DNA of 64,000 bases from Arctopsyche grandis (Eukaryota > Arthropoda > Insecta > Trichoptera > Hydropsychidae): NCBI RefSeq assembly GCF_051622035.1, contig NC_135358.1, forward strand, positions 24,246,501-24,310,500, in the 5' to 3' direction. This document shows, one piece after another, positions 52,101-64,000 of the stretch; position 1 is the stretch's first letter; each line of letters begins with the position of its first letter. Under the pieces are notes generated by a model. It was not told the origin of the DNA. It saw nothing but the letters and a program-made list of their open reading frames with translations, and did not search any database. A program made the translations under genes and the position numbers.

Positions 52101-53270
52101 AACTAGTGTTTTAGTAAATGGAAGTACATTGGGTAGCCTCAATTTAACATTAAATATTGCCTCTCCGCAAGTTGCAAATAGTAATATTACTTCCCAAATG
52201 TTGGATAACATCAAGGTGAGATATGTTTTTGAATTTTCTATTGGATTCTTTGATAAGAGTTTTGAATTGAATGGTATTTAGTACAATATTTTTTGTATTT
52301 TTTTTTATTTATACTCTAATTTTTCACAGTTAACTTTACGCAATTCCGGCTATTCAGAAAATGGTGTTGGCGAAATTTGTGCTGCTCTTGGTCTTTTAGC
52401 TAAGCATGGTATATTAGGCCTCGGAATAACTCCGTTACCAACATCTGCATCTTTACCTAGTGCATTGCCATATTTTCCACTCACTACTGAACAATCTGCT
52501 ACCGCAAGTGTGTTCGGTCCTATCGGGCCTGTCAATCTTGGTGAGAATTTGAATGATATCAAGGAATGCATTGTTCGTATGAAATGTGACTATATTTCAT
52601 GCAATTTTATTCTATTATTGTGTTTCTTTATTTTTGGCTTTAATTGTTTTTACGTTTTATTTAGATCTTCAAGTATTTCGTCATCTTTCAGGGAATACGT
52701 CTCCAACAACACGTAATTCTTTAGAGCGTTATGCTGCTGATGTTGCATTCGAAACAGCGTTTCGCTCACCTGCTGTAGCGCCCATAAGTCTCAATAATAA
52801 TTCTTTTGGTTTGGCTACTGGAGGTGCTCCCGGTCAGGGGTTGGCACCTCTCAGTAAAAGTCCAACACCTGGTGATTTAGGGGCTAAAGATCAAAAAAAC
52901 GTTGAAATAGCTGAGGTCATAGTTGGTGCTATATTAGGTAACTATAGATTGTTTTTGAAAATAAAACAGATTGCTCTCCTTACGTTTGAATTGAAATGAT
53001 GAATGTAATTTATATGTAGAATAATGTTTTTATTCCGAATTGTTTCCAGGGCCAGGTGGACGTAACTTGATAGAAATTCAACATTTGTCAGGTGCTAATA
53101 TTCAGATAAGCAAGAAGGGTACGTTTGCTCCTGGCACAAGAAATCGCATTGTCACTATAAGCGGTTCTCAAAATGCAATTGGTACCGCTCAATATCTTAT
53201 TGAACAGCGCATTTCGGAGGAAGAAATCAAGCGTGCTCGACATACCACCCTTTCTGGAATCATACAATAA
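22127..53270 (+). CDS. ps: pasilla / NOVA splicing regulator, three KH domains (eight exons)
   Basis: NOVA-family nuclear RNA-binding protein that binds YCAY clusters and controls alternative splicing. Exons: 22127-22253, 50284-50430, 50508-50813, 51199-51356, 52036-52215, 52330-52540, 52665-52937, 53050-53270. They join in phase to 540 residues. Introns are GT-AG, and the first is 28,030 bases. KH1 holds GKGG at 64-67 ([14 protein letters not shown]), KH2 GKAG at 157-160 ([16 protein letters not shown]), and KH3 GPGG at 468-471. The link after KH2 ([20 protein letters not shown]) and the KH3 end ([15 protein letters not shown]) are family hallmarks. The N-terminal exon has DSRKRPPP and VKRS, like the NOVA N-terminal nuclear localisation segment. 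The region between KH2 and KH3 is Ser/Asn/Ala-rich. I chose ATG 22127 (aacATGG); the open frame further upstream has only a GTG. Other promoters inside intron 1 are possible. Confidence 0.95.
24223..24421. mobile_element. MITE with CAGGGCCGCC-type ends
   Basis: The left end catagggccgaagagagg and right end tctctaggcggccctg are imperfect inverted repeats, flanked by the identical six bases AGTATA on both sides (24217-24222 and 24422-24427). Internal phrases such as ggactactcgaggggcccc and ggtatttttctaatagttct recur at 25674-25921. Confidence 0.65.
25131..25160. repeat. (GT)n microsatellite
   Basis: An uninterrupted GT dinucleotide run. Confidence 0.9.
25674..25921. mobile_element. Truncated second copy of the CAGGGCCGCC MITE
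   Basis: It begins cagggtcgccgagagg and shares ttccaggtcccggactactc-type sequence and ggtatttttctaatagttct with the copy at 24223. The right terminus is lost: it breaks off at gctcgggattcctcg, where another repeat starts. Confidence 0.6.
25920..26460. mobile_element. Repeat with (AGTCG)n-type ends, copy 1
   Basis: The left part has agtcgtagtcgcagagtcg, and the right part has gtcggtaaattttgatccta followed by ctccacagtcctg. The right 200 bases match 48140-48320 (ataattttatacgttg, cttactaaaatcgtt, actccacag). Ends of the kind CAGGGCTGTGGAGTCGGAGTCG occur on hAT-like MITEs in many animals. Boundaries are approximate. Confidence 0.5.
34686..34823. mobile_element. 138-bp MITE with TA target duplication
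   Basis: The terminal repeats ctgggttgacacaataagag and the complement of cttgtatcgtgtcaacccg match over about 35 bases. Each side is flanked by TA (34684-34685 and 34824-34825), compatible with a Tc1/mariner-type MITE. Confidence 0.75.
37640..37925. mobile_element. Near-palindromic MITE (foldback hairpin)
   Basis: The core 37677-37881 reads almost the same on both strands: gaatcgctaccacgataatc, gaaaatcgctcgcgc, gaaaaccgcacaaat on the left, with aatttgtgcagttttc, gcgcgagcgattttc and ggttatcctggtagcgattc on the right. The centre is near 37775. Weaker similarity extends outward to tacggttgggt and its complement. Single-stranded DNA or RNA from it would form a hairpin of about 100 base pairs. 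Confidence 0.7.
39063..39327. mobile_element. 265-bp element with AGGGCGAAAGCACACAGC inverted ends
   Basis: The left end agggcgaaagcacacagc and right end gctgtgtgttttcgccct are inverted repeats of about 18 bases with one mismatch, with further matching gtg-rich sequence inside. No coding sequence. I do not see a clear target duplication. Confidence 0.6.
39532..39640 (+). mobile_element. Dispersed repeat end (CCCGGCTTCGCTCGGTA), copy 1
   Basis: It starts tagtggttccacccggcttc and continues gctcggtatttttaatataa. The complement of 47795-47918 matches over about 100 bases, so this is one end of a dispersed element. The family is not certain: Penelope-like or non-LTR element ends with similar GC-rich phrases are common in insects. 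Confidence 0.55.
42423..42462. repeat. Perfect 17-bp inverted repeat with 6-base loop
   Basis: The arms tttatcgtgtatctaac and gttagatacacgataaa are perfect complements around ccgcga. No T-run or other terminator context; the function is unknown. Confidence 0.8.
43588..43631. repeat. Perfect 19-bp inverted repeat with 6-base loop
   Basis: The arms ctcttagtacttctactta and taagtagaagtactaagag are perfect complements around cattag. It lies alone in pasilla intron 1. Confidence 0.8.
45079..46051 (-). mobile_element. Degenerate hAT element with transposase remnant
   Basis: The left end cattacggtttctgtattcc and the right end, read on the minus strand as cactagggtatctgacccgg, are diverged inverted repeats, followed inside by shared gggacacgggac phrases. 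On the minus strand at about 45425-45330 the translation gives [16 protein letters not shown], the C-terminal dimerisation motif of hAT transposases (from family knowledge). It is short and no intact ORF remains. No clear 8-bp duplication. Confidence 0.65.
46600..46771. mobile_element. 172-bp TTAA-target MITE (piggyBac-like)
   Basis: The inverted ends gagggctagatcccagcgcc and, from the right, gagggctggaccccagcgcc extend over about 55 bases. The right flank is TTAA (46772-46775) and the left is TTGA, a one-base change. A partial copy at 16124 also follows TTAA. TTAA duplications suggest a piggyBac-type MITE. Confidence 0.7.
47124..47747. mobile_element. Long-TIR palindromic transposon, copy C
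   Basis: It shares with copy B the segment gagcacttcgagggacgctg onward, then ggtctccgcgacgagacaga, and the right terminus ctgtctcgtcacgtagaccc. The right half (47348-47747) is a near-perfect palindrome: gggaggaaaagcatgttcct is answered by aggcttttcctcccg, and catggtaaacggtac by gtaccgtttaccatg. The centre is the cgcgcgca phrase near 47562. The left terminus and the duplication are missing. Confidence 0.75.
47795..47918 (-). mobile_element. Dispersed repeat end (CCCGGCTTCGCTCGGTA), copy 2
   Basis: On the minus strand it reads tagtggttttacccggcttc, then gctcggtatttgtaatataa, matching 39532-39640. The opposite orientation shows that the family is dispersed. Confidence 0.55.
47930..48325. mobile_element. 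Repeat with (AGTCG)n-type ends, copy 2
   Basis: It shares ataattttatacgttg, cttactaaaatcgtt and a right end of the form gactccacagccc with 25920-26460, and has ggagtcggagtcgaatc near the right end. Probably a hAT-like MITE. Confidence 0.55.
48500..48525. mobile_element. Solo end of a hAT-type element
   Basis: The sequence gcccaaaattcctagctatgccactg ends in the complement of CAGTGGCATAGCTAG, a common hAT MITE terminus. I could not find its partner. Confidence 0.35.
49000..49190 (+). mobile_element. tRNA-derived SINE, diverged copy
   Basis: A box B-like GGGTTCCAACC lies at 49030-49040. The body (ggttagattt, tatcagagtttgcccatt, gtcgaaaccgttc) matches the SINE at 3235-3710. The 3' tail is absent. 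Confidence 0.55.
50284..50430 (+). CDS. ps: pasilla exon 2, KH1 core
   Basis: It encodes [20 protein letters not shown], the GKGG loop and the helix up to SKSHDFYPG. The GxxG loop is intact, so RNA binding by KH1 is expected. It is flanked by an acceptor ending gttag and a GTATGT donor; the following intron is only 77 bases. Confidence 0.95.
50508..50813 (+). CDS. ps: pasilla exon 3, end of KH1 and KH2
   Basis: It completes KH1 ([20 protein letters not shown]) and contains KH2 with [16 protein letters not shown], the GKAG loop and [18 protein letters not shown]. Donor GTAAGT. At 306 nt it is the largest coding exon. Confidence 0.95.
51013..51158 (+). promoter_or_regulatory. YCAY cluster in pasilla intron 3
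   Basis: Eight YCAY tetramers (TCAC 51013, CCAC 51017, TCAT 51037, 51042, 51088, 51131 and 51134, TCAC 51155) lie in the 190 bases upstream of exon 4. NOVA proteins recognise YCAY clusters, so this could be an autoregulatory site. Confidence 0.4.
51199..51356 (+). CDS. ps: pasilla exon 4, KH2 end and conserved linker
   Basis: It encodes [20 protein letters not shown] and the conserved [20 protein letters not shown] segment. At 158 nt it is not a multiple of three, so skipping it would shift the frame. Confidence 0.93.
51637..51730 (+). promoter_or_regulatory. YCAY cluster in pasilla intron 4
   Basis: Eight YCAY tetramers lie within 94 bases (TCAT 51637, TCAT 51654, TCAC 51660, CCAT 51663, TCAT 51669, TCAC 51675, TCAT 51688, TCAT 51727), about 300-400 bases upstream of the frame-neutral exon 5. 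Confidence 0.45.
52036..52215 (+). CDS. ps: pasilla exon 5, frame-neutral linker exon
   Basis: 180 nt in phase 0 at both ends, encoding a Ser/Asn/Gly/Leu-rich linker ([20 protein letters not shown]...). Inclusion or skipping would both keep the frame, so it is a natural candidate for alternative use. Confidence 0.9.
52330..52540 (+). CDS. ps: pasilla exon 6, spacer domain
   Basis: It encodes [20 protein letters not shown] and hydrophobic, Gly- and Pro-rich sequence ending GPVNL. This corresponds to the long, poorly conserved spacer between KH2 and KH3. It ends at donor GTGAGA with one base of the next codon. Confidence 0.9.
52665..52937 (+). CDS. ps: pasilla exon 7, start of KH3, alternative acceptors
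   Basis: It ends in [13 protein letters not shown], the first strand and helix of KH3. Two in-frame acceptors are visible: atttag before 52665 and tttcag before 52692. The second removes nine codons (DLQVFRHLS) and has a good pyrimidine tract. Confidence 0.85.
53050..53270 (+). CDS. ps: pasilla exon 8, rest of KH3 and stop
   Basis: It starts inside the GPGG loop and encodes [20 protein letters not shown], then the fully NOVA-like FAPGTRNR, and ends ...[13 protein letters not shown]. The stop TAA overlaps an AATAAA hexamer. Confidence 0.93.
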
Positions 53271-54499
53271 ATTGTTTCTTTATGTATCACTTAAATAATT
53301 TAAAAAAACTATTATCGATATATTTTGTTATTTAACTTGATCGACAAGTTTCTACATATATTTTATGTTGAATAATTGAAAGTTTATTTTGTGGAAATTT
53401 TATATTAATTTATTATATTTTCAGAAGTGTCATGATTAGCTTCTGTATGACTATCAAATTGTCACGACATGAATCTATCAGTGTTCGTAAGATTTTCATA
53501 AGACAGCTATATTTATATACAATAATTGCAAGTTTATTTATAAGAATTTTACGATTAGTTACCAATTTTTTCTTTACATTAACTTGATTTGCATATCATT
53601 GTCATTGTATTTCATCAGTTTTCATTTGAAATTACTTGTTATCATCAACGCTGACTGGGGGCTTCAGATATTTTAGATTTTTTAGTACCATCTCAAAATT
53701 TATCGAAATGTTTTTAGACACTTTTATAGCCCATTTTTAAAAAATTGACAAAAATCAAGTTATTATGCTATCAATTTTATCAAATTAATTTTATAATTTG
53801 TACGCTTGTTGTCATTGCGTTTTTTTAGAGTGAATTTGGTAATATTGTTTTGGTATCATGATTATTTTTTGTTTTACGCAAGTTATTATTATTATGTACT
53901 GGCCTAACTGTATTGCTGAAAAAAATTCGCGACTTATTGGCATATTCATTTCAAACTTGTTGGATAATAGTTTGAGATATGTACCCACACCCTTTTTTTT
54001 TCGTTTTCTTCGGAGGGCCTATCGGTTTATGTTCAGTCCTAACATACATATTAGTGTTTGTTGAAGAAAGCTTTGGTTTTTTTGCAGTTTTGCTCGGTAA
54101 TTTAGGTGTTATCACAATTAATTTATTTTTACAATCATACATTTTTATTTTTTTAACAATGGACCGAATGATTTTGTATGAGAACCAGAGTTGTGCGTTT
54201 GTTTTAATTGTATTAAATATGTTTCCTTTTGTTTGGAATTTACAGCACAGGTTGATTGACTAATAATATATAATAGTGCTTATTTATTGATGCCATATTG
54301 TAATTAAAGCTATGATTTTATTATCTTTGATAATTATCAGGAAAGAATAGGGAGTCTGCGCCCACAGCTCGGCCGGTGTCGTTACCATCATCTCATTTCT
54401 TGCATACGGCATAATCATTTCATCTGTGATACATTCCAAGCTGCACTTTTAGCCTTCTTAAGCAGCACACCTTATCACAACTGCTATATATGTATAATA
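53271..54499 (+). other. pasilla 3' UTR and downstream DNA
   Basis: It follows the stop codon and is AT-rich and non-coding. The end of the transcript cannot be fixed; a somewhat GC-richer patch at 54340-54480 could still be 3' UTR. Confidence 0.4.
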
Positions 54500-54500
54500 T

Positions 54501-54593
<93 letters not shown>
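54500..54593. repeat. (TA)n microsatellite
   Basis: A nearly uninterrupted TA run. Confidence 0.9.

Positions 54594-58140
<3,547 letters not shown>

Positions 58141-58203
<63 letters not shown>
58141..58203. repeat. (TA)n microsatellite, right of hAT element
   Basis: Continuation of the TA array split by the element at 56628-58140. Confidence 0.9.
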
Positions 58204-58210
<7 letters not shown>

Positions 58211-60506
58211 CATATGTATATTGTCTGTAAAATTATATCTTAGAATGTAACAATTTAAAGATATTGAAATGTTAATGTTGTTATATTAAAAAAAAATGTT
58301 GTTAATAATATTTGAGAATCTTTATCGCGTAAACATAAACATCTTGACAATTTATATGTAAACATATTCACTTGTGGAAATTATTACTTATGGATTATTT
58401 GTGTGTATACGTATATATATTTTTTTCTGATTAAATATGATTATTTTATTTTTGTTGTTTTTTTTTATTATTTATTTGAATACACCTTTTTTTAAATGAT
58501 GTATTTAATATTTTTTTTCCTAATTTGTATGAAGGGGTCAAAACTGCAAGCGATATTAAATTTGAATCAAAACCTTCATTCGTATTTCCACATGTGTGGC
58601 TAGAAATATGTTTATACGCAAATAATGACACAAAATGGTTGCAATTTCTCAAATGTACTTTAACTAAGTCGTAAAGGGTACGTTTGAATTCATTTGAATA
58701 TGTATGTATGTACATTACAGCTAATACAAATTCTCATAATATGAATATTTCGATTGTTTACTTACATAAATGGACAAACGTTTTTGTAACCATTTTGCAT
58801 TGTACAAACGACATGAGTTGCGCACAATAATATACATCATCACATGTACATTTTTATGTGTATGCATGTATGGGATTGTGTGTAACATTGATTATACTAT
58901 ACATAAGTATATACCTACTATACATGTAAACGAAAAAAAAGAAAAGTATATAAATATAATAAAACTTGATTATTTACTATTCTGTGATATTGTGGAATGT
59001 GTGGCATCATAGCTGGACTGTGTAGTGACCGTGTTCTGCCCGTCCTACCACACGTCACATTTATTATCTTCATGCGTCATTTTGCACATCACATATTCAC
59101 GATTTCGATTCGTTTGATTTTCGTATTACATGAAAATGTTTCTCAAATATTATATACTGATAGTGTCGATTCAAGATACTTTGGCAAATTGTACAAAATA
59201 TTTCGATTTATGTAGCATTTCTGCAACGTTATGAAGATGCAATTCCTTGTGTCAAAAATATAAGAGCACATTTTGAGAAACACGTTTGTGGAATTAAAAT
59301 AAAACCAGTTGAATGTATTTTCCACCCATTAGTTCAATTGTACAATTTAAAAAATTTAACTGGTTAAAATAATACACATATGTAATTACATATGTTTTCT
59401 TATGCATGAAAATGTAAATATCTCATTTGTTAAATTATACTGGACACAAAATTATACATATATAAATAATATAACAAAATAAAAGTTATATTATACATAT
59501 ATTTTATTTTATAAAAAACTGAAATGTATGTATGTATAATAAATATATTAGGAATAAGAAAAACCACAAATTTTATGTATGTCAAATAAACAAAATATTG
59601 GTATTAAGTAACACTATTTATAATTGATTAATGTTATTATTTTTGTCTGTAGACATTAAACGAAATTCGCTGAATAGATGTACGTATAAACTGTTTGACT
59701 AGATGTTTTATAAAAATACATAGTAATTTTTTTAAATAGACGGCCTAGCCAGGGTCTTTCTGGGCACTTATATTAATTTTAAAATCTGTACATTTTCATC
59801 CATAAGAAAATATAATTTTTACAAATTGGTGTTTCACAACTTGTATGCATTATTTTTAACAATTCAAATTATAACTGAAATGGCAAATTATCTAATGTAT
59901 TTTATTTTCAACATTTTCATTTTTGCTGAAGTACTTTTTGACTGCTTAAAACGTTTCTTATTAATCAATTTATTTTGTACATTTTCAACAAATACAAATT
60001 GTGTCATACCATACACGTACGTAGTACATAAATCGTTATTGCACATTTAGCCTTCTTTACGTTATAGAAGTTAAATAAACATGCATGAAATAAATATTTT
60101 CTGCAATTTATTTATAAAAAATCGAAATGTATGAGTACAATTTATTTATAAAAAATTGAAATGTATGAGAACAATGTATATAAATTCAATCTAAACCGAT
60201 TCAAACAGAGAGAGAGAGAGAGAGAGAGAGAGTGCAATATATGTATACATACATACGGGCAAGATAACAATATTTTTCTTCTTATGTAGATATTTTTGCT
60301 GTCGTTCATTGTATGGGTGATTTATGAGCTTAGAGCCAATTATTATACCCGTAAATTATTTTTTTTTCGTTTTGTGATATATACGTATGTATGTGTATAT
60401 AAAAAAATATTTTTATAAAATATAATTTCATTTTTAAATTGATCTACTTGTTGTATGTATGTATATATTGGATAAGAATATTGTGTACCATTGCTTCTCT
60501 CGATTC

Positions 60507-60507
<1 letters not shown>
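58204..60507. other. Intergenic DNA
   Basis: AT-rich, with a (GA)n microsatellite at 60208-60233. No gene recognised. Confidence 0.4.
60208..60233. repeat. (GA)n microsatellite
   Basis: An uninterrupted AG dinucleotide run. Confidence 0.9.

Positions 60508-60571
<64 letters not shown>
60508..60571. repeat. (TA)n microsatellite
   Basis: An uninterrupted TA run. Confidence 0.9.
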
Positions 60572-60576
<5 letters not shown>

Positions 60577-63500
60577 TATATATGAAGTGATTCTACATTA
60601 TCACGTGTTTTATGAACTTTATTCACCATTTTAACTAGCTAAATTTAGTGATTAAAAATAATAAAAAAACTTAGTAAAACAAATTTGTGTAAAATCAATT
60701 TTCATACATATAAGGAAACTCTTTCAAACAATTACTTCTCTTTAGATAGAATGAAAAAAAAAATGATATAAAAAGAAAATAATGATATTTGTTAATTTTC
60801 ACTTCCTCACATTGCATTAAAATTACATGTCAGTTGAACTGATAAATTGTAAAAAAATCGTCATAGAATACATGATTAATTTTCCATTTACCAGTTGTCG
60901 GTGTAAATAGTGTTAAGTTTTTCGCTATTAACGGTTAAATGGTGTCGGTATACTTTTTTCTTTGGTTCTAAACAGTTGCATGTTGTCGTTTTCTTTAATT
61001 TCATATGTTATTAAATAGTGTTCGATAAATGGAGACTACGGTGACAATCGATATCGTCCCATCGCTTGCAGCATTGGCACACAGAGATCGCGTGTTGTAA
61101 AATTAGCGTTTATTATATTATACGTATTTTAAAACGCTTTCACTATTTTATCGTTGCACTCTTTAAATAAAAATGACCACTGACAAGAAAGCCATGTGAA
61201 ACGTAAAGGAGGTATGTAAAAAAACGGTACTTTTATGGAAGGTTGATATTGATTATGTGTAGACAATTTAGTTAGATGTGTAATATGGTTTTGGTGAAAT
61301 GAAATTCACCTTAATTTGTGCCTTTTGTCATTGCATTTATATTATTCGGATATATTAAATTAGATACGATCTCTGTGTCGCTTTTGTTTACCCCTCGGTT
61401 CGTACTCTCCCAAAAATTAATATTTACGTTAATGTATACATTTTATTGTTGTGTTAACTGTTAAAACAAAATTTGTATTGAAATAAGTCGTGTTTTAGTT
61501 TTAATGAACTCCTATGTATATTTTATTTGTGTGTAATTAAAAAATTATGATATGCATGTATTGTTAATGGTGTGAAATGTTTTTAAGGATTTTTCTATAT
61601 AAATTGAATAGTGACTATTCTGAATTCTTTTTTGCTTTTATCAGAATAAAAAAGTTACAAATTTCGGCTAAATGTAGTACGATTTCAATGTAGGAAGTAA
61701 ATAATCTCTAATTGTGAGTCAATTTATTATTGAAATTGTCATTTTCATATCGGTTTGAAGTATGGAGATATGCTGAATCGTTCAATTAGAATGGAACATT
61801 AAAAATTTCCACTTCATTACATTATACATATGTATATCTTCCATATTTTAAAATTATTTTGGATGCAACTGTCCTGCTAATAAATGTTTACTATCTGGAG
61901 AAATATTTTGCTTTTCTTCTATTGCGACAATTATACTCAATACCCTCTTATTGTATATATTTATATGTTGATTGAACAGTTCGTGAAATAGTAAATGTTT
62001 CAATTGCAATAAATTTAATAATTGAAAAATAGCCTTTAGTTTGTGGAGTGTAATATTAAAATTTCCAATTATAAACAAGAGAGTCAAAATGAAACAATAA
62101 TGTTTAAGTATATCATATTTAAAAATGCAATAGTAAATAATCAGCAATAATATTATATCTAGTCAGTTTGATTGAAAAGGAAGATTCAATAAATTTCCTT
62201 TTAGGTTTACTTCAGTAGCGTAAATTCTTTAATCGTTTTTGTAATCATCAGTTTTTGCATATTGTTTCCATTCAACTAAAATTATTTATGCATGTGATAG
62301 GTTCATACATGTATTTTGTGACATTTGTTCATTAAGACCACTTGGCATTCAGTTCATTAAGACCAATGACTTGGCATTGTCTATACTATGTTAACCATGA
62401 AATAAATCCTTATTAAATGAATTCGACTTTTTTCCTTATAGTACCTACCCTCTTAGAGCTGGCTTTTCGGGATTTTATCCTGGGTCCTGTGCTTTGAAAT
62501 AGTGTCATACAAAAATAAGATTTTGAATATTCAGCTTGTATTCTCTATGCCAGTATGTAAATAAAACGGTAATGTGAAAATATCATTAATATGGCTTAAC
62601 TATTTTTATCAAACTCTTAATTGTTGCATAAAGTTTTATGCAAAGCACTTGTTTCGTGAAATTTTCAGTTTGTTAATTTTGTTAGAATAATAAAGATATA
62701 TAATGCTTACTCCGAAACTATTGATTTTAAGACTTTCTAAGAAACTATGATTTGATTTAAATTGAATTCTATTTTTCAAAGTATTTGATATCTATAATCA
62801 GATAATTCCTTTGATTTTTGAACATGAATTACACAAATTATTATAATTACACAAAGGCTGCAGTATTCAAAGAGATTTACAGTATTCCTGTTTTTTAACA
62901 CCACTATCTATCGAAAATTTGAAGGAGCATTTTAGGAAGTTAAACATCAAGTTTCGCTTTCGCCAATTTAATTTTTTATTTGCCATAAGGGGTTAATTGC
63001 CTTTTCCCCGAGGCCTTGTGGAGCCCCCGGTCGGCTCTGCTCACACTTCTTCTTTATTGTGTAAATATCTGTAATTTTTGGAATAAAAAAAAGTGTAAGT
63101 TGTGACGTATTGAATGTTGGATAATTAAATTAAACAATGTTGGATAATTAAATTATCAAATTTTTGTATGAAATAATAGAAAATACTGTTTTATTGGCAA
63201 TATTTTTTTTAAAGGCATCATTTTGGTTAACAATAAATGCAAAAAAGAAAATGTCCTAATGGAAGATCAATAGAAATAATACTCAGAGTGGTACATTAAT
63301 ACTTGACTGACTATTTGTTTTGGTGTGTCAAATTTTAATAAAAGTTCATTTTAATATTTACTTTGGATTGGTCTGTTTTTGGCACTCGTTTAGTAAAAAT
63401 TTGAACTTTGGTAGATTAAATTACATATTAAGTAAGACAAAAATATCATAGTAAGTACAATAAAAGGCACGCAAAATTATTCAAATGCATATGTATGTTT

Positions 63501-64000
63501 GCAGGTTGATTTAAAACGCTGAGCATTGATTTAAAAAATGTGCCATAAAATGTGTGATTCTCAATACACAATAATTTCATTGTGAAAAAGTCAATAGATT
63601 CAGGCTTTTAGAATTATAAAAATATATTATATATTATATACATTAAAATAACAAAAATAATTTCAATTAAATAATATCAGCGTATAGATAATATTGTCAT
63701 TATTAGTTTAAAATACAAAATTGACACAGATCAACAGGGAATACAATCAACTTCGAGCGACTAAGACTAGGTTCTAAATCTATATTTCAAAATTCATAAT
63801 ACTCTCTGTTGATCATCTTCACTAAAAACTCAAATGTGAGTTTAATACCGAAAGCAAAATTCCAGTGCGATAAAAACTATTTAAAATTAAAAACTAACAA
63901 CAGTCGTAAATTAAATTACATACAAAAGATTTCAGTTCAACAGTTCAAGCTCAGGATTATAAACTTCGTAATTGAAATCATTAAAGTAAAGAAAACTCAA
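60572..64000. other. Intergenic DNA to right edge
   Basis: No gene recognised. 61030-61210 is slightly richer in GC and could be the 5' end of a gene to the right (see findings). A GC-rich pocket lies at 63007-63045. The rest is AT-rich without a recognisable feature. Confidence 0.35.

Overview
This is a window of an insect nuclear genome. Four conserved animal genes with classic spliceosomal introns sit in AT-rich DNA full of CATA/TATG simple repeats and small DNA transposons. The gene set (USP34/puffyeye, Hexim, Yif1, pasilla/NOVA) has clear arthropod-type protein sequences, for example a third KH domain with GPGG as recalled for fly pasilla. I cannot fix the order from sequence alone; a holometabolous insect is my best guess. 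I see no prokaryotic genes, CRISPR array, rRNA gene or convincing functional tRNA gene.

Layout. 1-2487 (minus): the first three coding exons of a USP34/puffyeye deubiquitinase, running off the left edge. 2488-10740: intergenic DNA with a tRNA-derived SINE and a long-TIR element with 9-bp target duplications that carries a nested, broken Tigger/pogo element; the right part is probably the 3' region of Hexim. 10741-11637 (minus): an intronless HEXIM gene in a GC-rich island. 11830-14370: intergenic space between Hexim and Yif1, which point away from each other; it holds a perfect hAT-type MITE. 14490-17707 (plus): six-exon Yif1 with one GC-AG intron and a hAT element in intron 4. 17708-21830: repeats (a MITE, a second copy of the long-TIR family, GC-rich tandem segments). 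22127-53270 (plus): eight-exon pasilla/NOVA, whose first intron is 28 kb and holds most of the remaining mobile elements. 53271-64000: no gene recognised; it holds TA microsatellites and a hAT-type element with another element nested in it.

The four genes are not an operon and share no obvious pathway. Puf is a deubiquitinase, Hexim restrains P-TEFb, Yif1 works in ER-Golgi traffic and pasilla is a YCAY-binding splicing factor. The start exons of puf, Hexim and pasilla lie in GC-rich, CpG-rich islands, unlike AT-rich Yif1.

I found no credible undescribed multi-gene system. The observations most worth checking are YCAY clusters in two pasilla introns (possible autoregulation), two in-frame acceptors 27 nt apart at pasilla exon 7, the Yif1 GC-AG intron, and a palindromic transposon family with long TIRs and 9-bp duplications. 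All coordinates, exon joins and repeat matches were read by eye; no alignment or database search was run.
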